From Wolfiporia cocos (taxonomy: Eukaryota; Basidiomycota; Agaricomycetes; Polyporales; Phaeolaceae), in NCBI GenBank assembly GCA_029448655.1, contig JACCLO010000009.1, forward strand, positions 2,294,001 to 2,358,000: a stretch of DNA of 64,000 nucleotides, read 5' to 3'. Both the position numbers and the translations under genes were made by a program. The notes under the pieces are model-generated. The model saw only the letters and a program-made list of their open reading frames with translations, was not told the DNA's origin and ran no database searches. This document shows, in pieces, positions 1-11,097 of this stretch (the stretch's first letter is position 1; the number at the start of each line of letters is the position of its first letter).

Positions 1-311
1 CGTGTATTCGGCAATTCGGCGATCGCGACTGATGGCGTTATGGAATGGAATAGGTGCAAGCTTCGTTAGCGCGCGCCGCTACCAATGCCGAGCACCGGCA
101 TTCAGATTTGTAAGCCACGGACCCCGAGCATCGCAGAATGACAGTGACGACGGTATCACGTGCGTGTGCTTTCTCGTTTTCCTGCGGCTGTCGATTGACC
201 TTCGAGGGGCGAAGGCGACTTACGCTGCATTCATGGCAAGGAATAACCAGCACCTACCAGTCCGTAAGTGTACATATAATTATTCGAAAAGTAAATCGTT
301 GACGCCACTTT

Positions 312-431
312 AGCCCCTGATGATCTGATTCGGCCCCACATCGAACGTTACGTGCAGATGGGGCTCTCGTACCCAGCAATTCTTAAGCATCTGAAGGGTC
401 ACTTTGATACTGCACAATATGGGCTCAGGTA
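312..431 (+). pseudogene. Relic of an integrase-domain protein, first exon
   Basis: One frame reads PDDLIRPHIERYVQMGLSY followed by an HLKGHFDT..YGL segment and a GT at the likely exon end. From memory, this matches the N-terminal region of the large integrase-core (rve-like) proteins common in Agaricomycete genomes. No catalytic DDE region follows on either strand before 1306, and a stop sits just upstream of the segment, so only a fragment remains. It lies inside the inverted-repeat element 39-1306 and may be what is left of that element's coding part. Confidence 0.45.
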
Positions 432-1142
432 ATTCCATGTCAGGTAAATTGCACCTGTAATAACAATACTAAGGCTTGCGCGCGATTTGTGTCGAAATTT
501 GGTTACGACGCGTTTTGCCTCCGAACGATGCAAATGGGCCGAAAGCGACGCGAAAAAAGCTGTAAACGCGTAGGAAAACCGCTCACCTGGTGACCACGCT
601 CAACCAGTCTCCAAGCGGCTTCCACATATCCTGCATCCGGCCTGTAATCCTTGTTCGTAATAATCTCCTTTCCCCACGAGAAAAAGTCAGATAAACGTTT
701 GAAGACACGCGTCGAAAAAGTAGATGGTTCCTGCTATTTCGAGTTAGCCACATTCCGAAGTCAAACATACAAAACGCGTCGCTCACTTCGTAATCGGGGC
801 GTTTGTCCGGGCGAAATTGGGGTAGGACGTTGTATCTGTGCGGCCCACGCGTATCCGAACGCGTTGGTCCGCTCATTGCAAGGTAATTAGGCCCGTGAAC
901 CGGTCAATGATCTTCGCAGGTGATGTGCTGTGATCTGCGCTATGATCATGGCGACATCACCGTGGCGCGTTAGGCGCCTGTTTATGAGCGCTTGCCCATC
1001 GAACACAAACTCATTAAGTCTCCATCGTTGAGAAGGAGTATACCAGAGACAACCTAATATATGTACTCATACCAGCAGTAGGCATCATGGGATTTGTCAA
1101 AAGAACCTCAAGTTCCAACAAAGAAAATGTAATGCATGGCTG

Positions 1143-1195
1143 GGAGTCGAACCGTCGTCATGGGCGCATCACGTGCATATGGGTCGATTGCGCTA
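1143..1195 (-). other. tRNA-like pol III promoter boxes (SINE-like or dead tRNA)
   Basis: On the minus strand TAGCGCAATCGA (1195-1184) fits the A box, and GGTTCGACTCC (1153-1143) is a perfect B box about 30 bases downstream. The T-arm and acceptor stems do not pair properly, so this is not a working tRNA. It is more likely a tRNA-derived SINE head or a decayed tRNA carried by the surrounding transposon. Confidence 0.4.
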
Positions 1196-1306
1196 AGTCA
1201 CTTGTCTGAGATGTCCGGGGTCCTGGGTTTACAGATCTAACTGCCGGTGCTCGGCATCGGTGGCGGCGGCGCGCGCTAACGAAGCTTGCACCTATTCCAT
1301 TCCATA

Positions 1307-1434
1307 TGGCGTGACTGATGCCCGGAAAAAAGTTGCATTGCCGTTGCGATACTTCACGTCGGCAATTCGGCGATCGCGACTGATGGCGTGACTGATGCTC
1401 GGAGAAAAGTTGCATTGCCGTTGCGATACTTCAC
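1307..1434. repeat. Two tandem ~75-bp units; the first is split by the transposon
   Basis: The unit begins CGGCAATTCGGCGATCGCG and ends TTGCGATACTTCACG. Unit 2 (1361-1434) is whole. Unit 1 is cut by the 39-1306 insertion: its left part is at about 7-38 and its right part at 1307-1360. The two units differ at only a few bases. The same sequence begins the dispersed repeat that also occurs, inverted, near 46.7 kb. Confidence 0.75.
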
Positions 1435-1607
1435 GGGCTTCGGTATCATGCAGAATGCACTTTCAGAAGTTCAAAAAATACATCTTATACTAGAGACGCA
1501 TAGCTATCATTTTGAAAAGACTCCGAGAGATTTGGGCTTGGTGTCATGAAGATACAGATACAGGCAAAACTTTGTGGGACATGCGAATATGTGGGCCAGT
1601 GATAGCA
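1361..1607 (+). repeat. Dispersed repeat, copy 1
   Basis: About 250 bases match the reverse complement of 46551-46800 along almost their whole length. The shared stretch includes GGGCTTCGGTATCATGCAG, CTTATACTAGAGA and GTGGGCCAGTGATAG. A shorter deleted copy is at 47190-47233. No coding capacity is visible, and the family type (solo LTR, MITE or other) is not clear. Confidence 0.7.
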
Positions 1608-1852
1608 GCGTCGGCTATCATGCCGGGATATAGATATATGCTCGAGGTGACAGACTTCTTGTGATTGACGGAAGCTGTCACTCACGCTTCGCTGTCGCGA
1701 TAGGCGCCAGCCACGGCCGGCTTATATTCGCGCTTATATTTTGCGACGTCTGGCCAGGCATCGCTGGCCAGCGTTTTCAGGTTGCGTTCTCGTACAGGCC
1801 CTCATCCTGCAGCAGTTCTACCACGCACATTCACGCCTATGTGTACAGCCAG

Positions 1853-3909
1853 ATGGCAAGCCTGGCTCATTACCTCTATCTGCTTTTAGCTCTCGCCATC
1901 GTTTGGCGATTGCTCCAGAGCAAACGTAACTTGAAGCCTCTCCCACCAGGACCAAAAGGATGGCCATTAATCGGTAATGTCTTCGATATGCCGGTGTCTC
2001 AACAATGGAAAACGTTCACTGAGTGGGGCCAAAAGTGGGGTGAGTACAGATCACAGGGCATTATCATTCGTAACGTTCAGAGTGCTCGTAATAGGCGACA
2101 TTACCTCGGTGACTGTGTTGGGACAGCCAGTCATCGTCCTAAACTCAGCTGCATATATGAGCTCCCTTCTAGAAAAACACAGCTCGGCGTCAAGTGATCG
2201 TATATCCTCGTTCGTAGCACAGAATATGGCTGGTTGGGACCGTGTGGGCATTCTAGAGAATCGCGATTCCCAAAATCTCAAGGACATACGCCGACTGATG
2301 GCTAAGCATATTGGCACGCGACATACAGTTGCATCCCATTCGGACTTGATAGAGCAAGAAGTCTCGCGATTTATTGCGCGCGTTGGGCGTAATCCAGAGA
2401 GACTCATAGAGGAAGTGCGACGGTAAGCAGATGCTCAGTGCCTTTCGCTATGTGAAACTGACATTAGATTCTGCACTATAGAAATGCCGGAGCTATTATA
2501 TTGAATCTGACATATGGATATCATGTTGAACTGGACGAAGATCCCATGTTGAAGGTCGCTGACAAAGCAATGCAATCATTTTCGATGCTCACCGCGCCCG
2601 GAGCGTTTGTCGTCGATTTCTTCCCTCTATGTATGTGTCACCGTTCATATTAATATGTGCTTAGCTCCATTGACAATGAGGTTGAAGTGAGATACGTCCC
2701 GGCTTGGTGTCCTGGTACCCAGTGGAAGGTCGTAGCCAAACATGCAAAATTGCTGGCGGATGCGATGTTTAACGAACCCTTTGTACTCACCAAGAAACAG
2801 GTGGTATGTCCGATCAACTCCCTGCATCATATTGGACTATATTCAGACAGCATATAGGCAGAAGGCTCTGCCCTACCCAGTATGGTGTCGAAACACCTGC
2901 AAAGCAATCCTACTCCAGAGCAGGAGATAGCGATCAAGAATGCTGCTGCAGCAATGTATGCAGGTAAGTGAGGTGCAAGTAAATCACTAATAATGCTCAA
3001 TACTGTCTCTGTCTCTGCTTAGGTGGCTCGGATACTGTAAGCACGAACATTAGTACAAAAAGACGAGGGGAGACTGAAACCGATATGCCAGACCGTGTCT
3101 GCCGTCTGTTCATTCTTCTTAGCCATGATGTGCTATCCGGAAGTACAAGAAAAGGCTCGGCAAGAGCTAGATTTTGTCATTGGAGAAGATAGATTACCTC
3201 GGCTCTCCGATCGTGACAAGCTTCCTTACGTCCATGCAATTTCCCTCGAGGTTCTACGATGGAACCCTGTCGTTCCATCTGGTGAGGTGCTCCAAATCCC
3301 ATCGCGAACATTTAGTTAAATAGCATTCTCAGGCTTTCCACATCGCCTCTCGGAGGACGTTACATTTGATGGATATTTTCTCCCCAAAGGTTCGATAGTC
3401 ATTGCAAACGTCTGGTAGGTTATCTATATTCATCGTTCTCGGCACAGTCTGATACGATCGTAGGAAAACACTTCATGACCCTGAAGTCCATAGCGATCCA
3501 TTTGCTTTCAAGCCAGAAAGGTTCCTGGAAGATGGTTCTGGCCTACAGCCCGAGCCTGATCCTCGAAATTCTGTTTTTGGATTTGGGAGACGGTGAGTTA
3601 TCAAACAGCGTAATGTGAGCCGTCTTCGTATTTACACATGCTTTCAGTATCTGCCCAGGTTTGCCGCAACACGGTATACGACAATTCAAAGCTAACACAC
3701 ATCTAGGGATGCAGCTTGCAGAAGCGACCATATTCCTTGCGTGCGCCATGTCCCTTGCTGTTTTCGATATCGCAAAGCCTGTGGAGGATGGCTCCATAGT
3801 GGAACCAGAGATTGAGTATACAAGTGGAACAATCAGGTCCGCCGCTTCCGATAGAGAATTAAAGCACTTCCGCTCATTAGCCTCCGCACAGCCACCCACG
3901 CCCATTTAA
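1853..3909 (+). CDS. Cytochrome P450 monooxygenase
   Basis: A haem-thiolate monooxygenase, probably microsomal, of the basidiomycete group often named O-methylsterigmatocystin oxidoreductase-like; its substrate cannot be read from sequence. The ATG at 1853 starts a hydrophobic anchor, followed by the proline hinge [13 protein letters not shown]. Exon 1 ends at 2039, exon 2 is 2095-2422, and about eight more exons follow. The I-helix AGGSDTT is rebuilt across an intron near 3021-3090. The ExxR motif is EVLR (near 3250) and the PERF motif is FKPERF (near 3515). The haem loop FGFGRR-ICPG is split by introns, and the next exon continues [15 protein letters not shown]. All key residues are present, so it looks functional. 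The exact splice of the third intron (about 2631-2690) is unsettled. CYP family not assigned. Confidence 0.9.
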
Positions 3910-4379
3910 ATGTACGATCAAACCGAGATCAGAGAAAGCCAACGCTTTGCTTCAAGCTCTTACCAACATGTCGATCACACACAGGAAAGAGCCTAACGGT
4001 TTTTGATGCCCGTCTTCGGTAGGCAACATATGCTGTTCAGGGTTATAGCACCCATGCAGTATTGTAGTATCATTCAAGCATCATTATACAGTACGAACGT
4101 TCGCTGAATGCCCCCGGATCTTATGCGAGCGGTAGTGGGCTGTGTTCACTAGCGTTGCTATTTACTCTTGACCTTGCGCTTTCTCGAACAAGTATGTACT
4201 GCGTGTTCTATACGATTAAACATGTCGTCTATGAGGGCATGGTGAGCAATATGATCTATTGACATGGTTATAAGTGAACATTATGGGAATTAAACATCCG
4301 CGGCCATAGGACTCTGAAAACACCGCATGCCGTCCGATCTGCGCAGTTAAGCAGAGTGCCGCCTATAAGTTAGTACCAC
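3910..4379. other. Intergenic, P450 3' flank
   Basis: I see no gene. This holds the P450 3' untranslated region and ordinary spacer up to the target-site duplication of the hAT-type element. Confidence 0.5.
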
Positions 4380-4387
4380 GGTGGGGG

Positions 4388-4997
4388 TAGTGATGTGCAA
4401 AGCCCGGCTCGGCTCAAAGCCCGGGGCTTGGGCCCGGCTTTGAAGGGCCCGGGCTCAGCGAAATGTCAGGCCGGGCCCTCCCTGACGGCTCAGGCCGGCT
4501 CGGGCCCGGCTCAGGCTCAGGCCGGGGCTTATGAGCAATCAGGAAGGACCTCGAAGTTATTGGTTTGAACAGCTCAAAATTGCAGCACAATGCATTCAGG
4601 ATGCATATATGTCCGCTATCTATTGTTGTCCTGATCTACAAGTACTTGTACAGTTGCTCATGACACTGACGGAAAATACAGGTCTCGATCACAACCCCGA
4701 TCGCAACCCCGATCACAATAGTTACGAAGTTCTGCACCGGCCACAAGTTATTGTATGGTTATTGAGAATATTTAAGTTGAAAGTATGCAAAATTTTGTAC
4801 CGACGGGCCTTACAACATAGCTACAGTTGCGCGCCTAAAGCCGCCGGCTCAGGGCTCGGCTACGGCCGGCTCGCAATCCAAGCCGGGCCCTGAGCCGTCG
4901 TAAGCCGCCCCCAAGGCTCGGCTCGGCCCGGCTTAAGTCGGCTCGGCCAGGCCCGGCTCACGGCTTTGAGCCGGGCTTTGCACATCGTGCATCACTA
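4388..4997. mobile_element. Non-autonomous hAT-type element (MITE), 610 bp
   Basis: The 8-base target-site duplication GGTGGGGG is exact at 4380-4387 and 4998-5005, the size typical of hAT elements. The left end TAGTGATG..TGCAAAGCCCGG is mirrored at the right end, where the reverse complement reads TAGTGATGCACGATGTGCAAAG, so the right copy carries a few extra bases. Both subterminal regions are dense in GGCCCGGCTC-type direct and inverted motifs, which are likely transposase binding sites. The middle is AT-richer. A 120-codon open frame at 4531-4893 has no recognisable transposase feature and is probably fortuitous. Confidence 0.85.
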
Positions 4998-5005
4998 GGT
5001 GGGGG

Positions 5006-6027
5006 ACCACGCGGGAATCCTGGGTGCTGTGTTTTCTCTTTTCTTGTGATTTTTGGCTTCACCTTGCAAGCTGCCAGGCTGCACTCAGAACCATGCAGGC
5101 AAATACTGTTGTGCACAAATTATAATCCCTGAATGAATGCATCTAGTTTCATGTGTGCAATGAATCATGTCTTATAAAGCACTAGGCGCTCCTTCATTCT
5201 TACATTTGGTCTTCTTGCTCAGTTTATCATTCTGCTGATGAGATGCAGCCCAGCCTTAAATGGGTTTGTATGTTCAGAGGAGCTTCAGATTCCTTGTAGA
5301 AGTCGCATTTTCTATTTCAAGTGCAGAAAAAGTATCCCGCTCATCAGCGTTTGAGGCTATCCATACTGGATCAGATGTATGCATCTGCACTTAGACATGA
5401 CGATATTGAACACTTTGCACAAACTCCAGCCAACGCAAGTTCGTCCGTTACGAACCTTCAACTATATAGGATGAGCCTCGCCAGGCCGTGCCATGACAGC
5501 ACCCTCACTCAGAGCGCCACCCGTCCCGCCCTATGACATCTGAAACGGTGCTAATTACTGAAGATGGGGATCATAACCACCATACGCACAAGCACTACCA
5601 CGGCAGCGACAGCGATCACTAAGGAACCGCGTTGGGGGCCAGGGTCAGCTTTAGGTACAGAATACGCCGAAGAGAGCCAGCTAGCCACACAATGAAGGTC
5701 ACTTGGGGCCTCCATACAGAAAAGGCTGCTGCGTCAGTGGATTAGTTCTGTAACAGAGACTTTACCACAATCACCGTATCTACGCTTAAAGCTGCTTTCA
5801 GAAGCTATCCCAGGTCAATTTGAGATTGACCGGATTTCCCGAAACAGGTTTCCCGTGGGTGTATATATACATCCTTTGGCTAGGTAATGTTATGAAGTCC
5901 ATTATTGTAGACAACAGCAGGCTTTCAATGCGATTCTTGTCAGTGTGGAAGGATGTTGATATTCAAATTACGAAGAAATCAAGGTTCTGCCCCATGAACC
6001 ACAATCACCAAACTTGAATGTATCTGG
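5006..6027. other. Intergenic region without recognised gene
   Basis: Only short frames with no family resemblance are seen on either strand. The right end is the 3' flank of the minus-strand potassium channel gene. Confidence 0.4.
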
Positions 6028-9000
6028 TTATAACGATGAGCTCTGATCTGGTGTCCTTGGCTTTCCGCGAGATACCGTAGATTGCGATGAGGAACGGAAT
6101 CCATCAGACATTTCAGGTCGCGAGGAAGACCCTTCTTCTGTATGATGATTGGCATAAATGAAGCTTCTGTTCTCCTCTTGTCCGTGTTTGGAGGACTCGT
6201 TGGTCGTTCTCGAATCTTGTTCTTCCTGCGGCCTCGACGGCAGATCACGACCTGCTATCGCTGCCAAAGCACGTTCTGCGGATTGTATCATAGTTTTCAT
6301 AGCCCCTACGTCGAAGAGATCACACAGTGAGCCTCTGAGGAGGAGCTAGAGACATACGTTCGACACTGAGCACGAATAGCGCCTACATTGTCAGAATCAG
6401 TCGATGAACGGATGTACATGAACTGTGGTGTATTTCTCACGTGTTTTGCATCATCATCTTGCAGTATCTCTCTTTTTACTCCGTCTGTGACGCCCTCATC
6501 TTCTAAGAGCTCGTCTAGCAGTCGCTTGAGCTCTGTAGGTACGCGCATTTGTGTCCCCTCTCCAGGTAGGTCCTCATGGTCGTGCCCATTGCCCTTCGTG
6601 AGGTACCGCATATAGTTATGAAACGTTCGAGCCTGTCGGATGATTTCCGCCGGAAGTGCTTCCAGCTCGCGCTGTGCCGCGGCGTGCTTGTCTTCCAACT
6701 GCAAGGCCTTTGCGCTCACCGATTTCTCATCATGATATTCTGCTGTCTGAGGGTCGTTCTGGCTACTACCCGTAGCGTTGAGACGAGCATTGCTCCGAGC
6801 GCGCTGGAGCTGATATTCCGCATAATCAGCCGCCTCCCGCGCGGCCTTCCAACGATACTTCTTTACTGCCTTGTCGAACACCGTGGAACGCATTGCGTCC
6901 TGATATCGCGACGAACCAGCATCTTCAATGGCTGCACAAATATGTAATACTGTGAGCGCAAGAAGGTGATGAGACACGCTGATCGCTCACCTGCTGCTAG
7001 TATGGTCAACGCTGCGACCCCGAGTAACGCCCAGACAACAAATATGGAACGCCCTGCTGGGGACACCGGCGCAAGGTCTCCATAGCCTGTGGTGGTAAAC
7101 GATATGAAGCCTGAAATGTAACTATAAGCATATGTAATCCTCAGACGCCCGATAAAGCTCACAAAAATACATTGCCATTGCGTACGACCATTTCTCGGTT
7201 GCGCTGAAAATAGCGGAACCGACCTGTTGAACGTTCAGCGACGACATTCTCCCAATGATGTTTTAGACTCACAAGCCAGAAGAGAAGAAACACTATCCAC
7301 GCGACGGACAGCTTGGTGGCAATGAGGGCCAGAGGTAGAATACCCAGAATATATCATACCTTCACAGTGTTGGCATTCTTCTCTTCGTCTTCAAGTTCCT
7401 TCTCCAGTCTATTATAAGGTGCCGATGACGTTACCTTTGATCTGTTAATAATCTTGAGGATCCAGCGATGAAAGATGTTCTGCTTTTCTCGAGAGCTTTG
7501 TTTTTGAGCTTGAAGACGATGCCTTCTAACGACGTCCGGATTCCGTGCGCTATGCTCACGAACCGCCACATCCCGGCTCTCGGCGATGCCATCCATGACT
7601 GTTGCCTGGTCCTCTGCAGACGGCCTGGGCACGTGAATCTCCCTCCCGCTGAACGCCATTGCCACCTCGGTGAGCACCGCCGCCATGCGGCCAACCTGCG
7701 CGTTCGTGGGCGTGGCAACATCTGACGGCCACCCGCCCGCCGCGACCGCTCCGTGCGGGCCGAACCTGCGCTCGCGCGCGATGCGGCGCGCAGGGCTGAA
7801 GTCCACGAACATCTCGAGCGGGACGCCCGCCTCGAGCGCCGCGGCCTCTAGCTGTGCGTCCGACAGCGCGCCGATGTTGAGGTGCTTCCCGTGCGGGTGC
7901 CCCGGGACGTGCTGCGATGCGCGCTGCGCCGGGTCCTCCGGGGGCAGGTCCTGCAGGCCGAGCGTCCGTAGGAAGCGGACGAGCCAGCCGGCCTCGTCTG
8001 CGCCCGCCCTGGGCCCCCCGAGCCCGACGAACCGCACACCCTCCTCCTCGTGGCCCGGCTGCTCGTCGGCAATCCAAACGGGCTTATGATTCTCCTTCAG
8101 ACGCCATTCGACGGCGGCGCGCCAGCGCTGCTGCCAACGCCTGTACCGCCGCGCTTCGCGCCTCCGCGCGCGCCGGCTCCGCAGTCGCTTCTTGTACCCG
8201 ACCTCGAGGCCTTCAAGCACCGTGACGCGGCACAAGGAAATGACGATACCCAGTAATATGATGCCGAATGCGATGTAGAAGCAGATGAATACGCGGCCTC
8301 CTGTGTTCTGCGGAACGATGTCCCCGAAGCCGATCGTCTCGATCGAGACGACAGTAAAGTATAGCGCGTCGATATAGTCGAGAGACATGATTCGGGAGTT
8401 GATGAGCGCACCTAGCGCGATGTACATTAGGAGTATGATTACGAGTACAACGAGCGAACGCTGCTTTCGCGTGAGTCCGCTACCTATGTATGCTTGTAGC
8501 TTAGCCATTGTTGTCATCAGTGCAGATGCTAACCAAATGCCAACGTACTGCTATGTGCAAAATCGGGGACACGCACAAAATCGATTATCAGGTTGACGTT
8601 CGTGATCGTTGTCACAATGGTCGAGCACAAGGTGATCCAGAAGGATTGCCCATACGTGAATCCATCGTCTACACGATGCACAACGCCGAATACCGTAACA
8701 GCGACAATGTTAATACCATCTAATATTGATCAAAATCACGGAATGTAGAGATTGTCAGCAAACGCACCGTGTATGGTGAGGAACAAAATACAAAGCAAAG
8801 TAGTAGGTTTTACCCATTTCTCTAAGAATCTGGTGATTAAGCAGATATTCGCGAGAATAGCGCAACCAATCGAGATTCCCATCCCAGCGTCCAGAATAGG
8901 AGGGTTTGGTTTGGTCTCGACCACCTTGTTATCGAGGGTCCGCACATACCAGCGCACCGTAAGGCCAGGTATCTCCAACAAAATAGACAACGGGATCAAG

Positions 9001-9359
9001 ACACCAGAGATGATGGGGGAGTAGCGATAGTTTGGCACGAAGCGTTCGATGTCGGCAGGTTGCTCATCCTTTGGAAAGATGTATGCTTTAACCTTTGATA
9101 GCCACGACACGTGTGTCCATCGACCCTGCGTGTGGGTGAATGTTGAATTACTACTCCAGGTATAGTACCGCCTGAATCGATTTGGCCCGGCCACGGGCGG
9201 TGACCGTGCGTCTTCATCTTCGTCTTCGCCACAGTGGTCGGGCATTGCGTTTGCCTGTTGATCACCCGTATCCTCAACTTTCTCTGGGTCACGTTGCTTG
9301 CCCTGTCGAGGCCGTCTGGACAATAGCCTCGAGATTGCTACAATAGCTGCAAAGCCCAT
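6028..9359 (-). CDS. TOK1-type outward-rectifying potassium channel
   Basis: A two-pore, eight-transmembrane plasma-membrane K+ channel of the fungal TOK family. Exon 1 (9359-8768) has an acidic N-terminus, then NYRYSPIISGVLIP and further membrane spans ending LTIHG. A short exon (about 8716-8590) carries VFGVVHRVDDGFTYG. The large exon up to about 8517 has the first pore motif TIGFGDIVP (near 8320) and a very long charged intracellular linker (about 8200-7370). The second pore is TTTGYGDLAP (near 7085). The tail is helical, and after a 46-base intron the last exon has KTMIQSAERALAAIAG and stops at 6028. Both selectivity filters are intact. I chose the ATG at 9359 because the frame upstream has only a TTG. 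The splice between the second and third exons is uncertain. Confidence 0.9.
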
Positions 9360-9622
9360 CGGGGAATCGAGCAAATAGGCCGGGCTTTAATACTCTGAGC
9401 TATGGAATGTCTTGCAGTGGGATGTGGTTTGCGTACCTCTGTGCTGCGCTATCTCATGGCGCATCGGCTATTCGAGGTGATGTCCGCACTAAATTGGTCT
9501 TGAACCTTCCGCTTGGCCGGATATCTCTCTCGGCCAGCACGCACCGCACCGCAGAAACACAGATACAAGCAGGTAACAGCCACTCACGACTGCAGGCACA
9601 GAGAAGAAATGCGCAGAGCTCG
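9360..9622. promoter_or_regulatory. 5' flank of the potassium channel gene
   Basis: Spacer between the channel ATG (transcribed leftward) and the Mutator-like element. No TATA box or other motif can be named with confidence. Confidence 0.3.
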
Positions 9623-9631
9623 CCCGATTAG

Positions 9632-10244
9632 ACTTACTTGAGGTTAATTACCCAGCGGGTTTGCGTAGATAAGCGCCAATTATCACGTGAATATCGACGC
9701 GTCGGGTGAGCGCCTCTGAGCGCTCTATTGAACGTTTTGAACGACCCATCCCTATGATAATGAAACAACTGCGCCGCAGATATATCATAGGATTAAAGCA
9801 TATATCGTAGCACTGTACGTACACTGGGCGAATGCCTTGCTTGTCCACTTAGTAATTAGCGCGAAGTGCATGTTATACATTCTGACTTATATAGAAGAGT
9901 CGTCAAAGCTCAACGAGGAATTGCGCGTGCGACGCCCTAACTATATGCTACTGTGCATCATCTACCAGTTGGGCCTGACCTATGCACGGCTACTTGACAG
10001 CTGCATCTAAATATGGAGCAAAGCCGGTCTGTGCACCATAATCAGTCATTAAATATTCATCCCGTATCAGCTACAGTACGGCAGAGCTCATACTGCGTGG
10101 CACCCTACACGACGAAGTTGTGGTGTCCTCATCACACAACTTAGTGGCGGGCGAGCAGACTCAGAGGCGCTCACCCGACGCGTCGATATTCACGTGATAC
10201 TTGGCGCTTATCTACGCAAACCCGCTGGGTAATTAACCTCAAGT
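9632..10244. mobile_element. Mutator-like MITE, 613 bp, 85-bp terminal inverted repeats
   Basis: Arms 9636-9720 and 10160-10244 are near-perfect inverted copies starting ACTTGAGGTTAATTACCC; the left end has an extra ACTT. The 9-base direct repeat CCCGATTAG flanks the element at 9623-9631 and 10245-10253. Long inverted repeats with 9-base target duplications are the hallmark of Mutator-like elements. The interior (about 440 bases) has no transposase. Each arm carries a TCACGTGA palindrome. The right edge is about 105 bases upstream of the ura5 ATG. Confidence 0.85.
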
Positions 10245-10357
10245 CCCGATTAGGAGTCGCAACTTGTTGTATCTGTGACAGCCCCTAACCCTAGATGTTA
10301 CCTCGTGTGACACCGACCAGTTATCTACATCTTGCACGACCTACCACTACGATCGCT

Positions 10358-11097
10358 ATGTCGACGCTGAACAAGTATCAGAACGAGCTCATCGAACATG
10401 GAATGTCTGTCGGCGCGCTGAAATTTGGCTCCTTCGTCCTCAAGTCCGGCCGGTAGGTAAATATATATATATGCCATCAAACACGCCCGGTCACGCCGCA
10501 CACAGCACCTCTCCCTACTTCTTCAACGCCGGCCTGCTAGCCGACGGACCAGTTCTGGACACCCTCTGCTCAGCGTATGCGGCAACGATCGCAAGCGCGC
10601 TCAAGTCGTCGCCAGGGCTCCCGCAGTTCGACGTCCTCTTCGGGCCGGCGTACAAGGGCATCCCGTTCGCGGCGTGCACCGCGCTCCTCCTTCACCGCGA
10701 TCACGGCATCGACGTCGGGTTCGCGTATGACCGCAAGGAGGCGAAGGACCACGGCGAGGGCGGCGTGATGGTCGGCGCGCCGGTGAAGGACAAGCGCGTG
10801 CTCGTTCTCGACGATGTGGCCACCGCCGGTACTGCAATCCGCGGCGCGATCGACGCGGTGAAGAAGGAGGGCGGCGAGGTGGTCGGCGCTGTTCTACTTC
10901 TAGACCGTCAAGAGGTCGGTAAAGAGGGAAAGAGCATGATCGAGGAGGTGGAAGCTGTGCTTGGCGGCAAGGGCAGCGTGCCGACAATCCTGAAGATGAA
11001 ACATCTTATGGCTTGGCTAGAGAAACATGGCCGGACAGAAGAGCTGACGAGCATGCAGGACTACTGGAACCAATACGGTGCCAAAACCTCAGATTGA
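10358..11097 (+). CDS. ura5: Orotate phosphoribosyltransferase
   Basis: Catalyses orotate + PRPP to OMP in cytosolic pyrimidine synthesis. Two exons, 10358-10452 and 10506-11097, join in frame across a 53-base intron into 228 residues, the usual fungal length. The joined exons read LKSGRTSPYFFNAG, the family's N-terminal signature. Further on are AYDRKEAKDHGEGG (PRPP/orotate loop with catalytic Lys) and the PRPP-binding motif RVLVLDDVATAGTA. The last residues, near MQDYWNQYG, are also typical. The exon 2 core is more GC-rich than the flanks, as for a well-expressed housekeeping gene. The promoter is squeezed between the ATG and a Mutator-like MITE ending at 10244. Confidence 0.95.

Larger units (their letters stand above)
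39..1306. mobile_element. 1.27-kb transposon with ~100-bp terminal inverted repeats
   Basis: The ends are inverted copies of each other over about 100 bases: 39-135, starting TATGGAATGGAATAGGTGC, against 1205-1306 read backwards. The flanks carry TGGCGT at 33-38 and 1307-1312, a 6-base target-site duplication (7 if the shared A is counted). When the element is removed, the flanks rejoin into a repeat unit whose uninterrupted copy lies at 1361-1434, so the empty site is visible in the same window. The interior holds an integrase-like relic (about 312-431) and a tRNA-like promoter (1143-1195) but no intact transposase, so the copy is non-autonomous. I do not recognise the superfamily. Confidence 0.75.

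Noticed and set aside
4531..4893. A 120-codon open frame inside the hAT-type MITE
   Set aside because: It has no BED finger, dimerisation or DDE features, and much of it reads through the GC-rich subterminal repeats.
7556..8225. Long overlapping frames on both strands within the potassium channel linker
   Set aside because: They are shadows of a GC-rich coding exon. The channel frame has pore motifs and splice continuity; the others are only Arg/Pro/Ala-rich.
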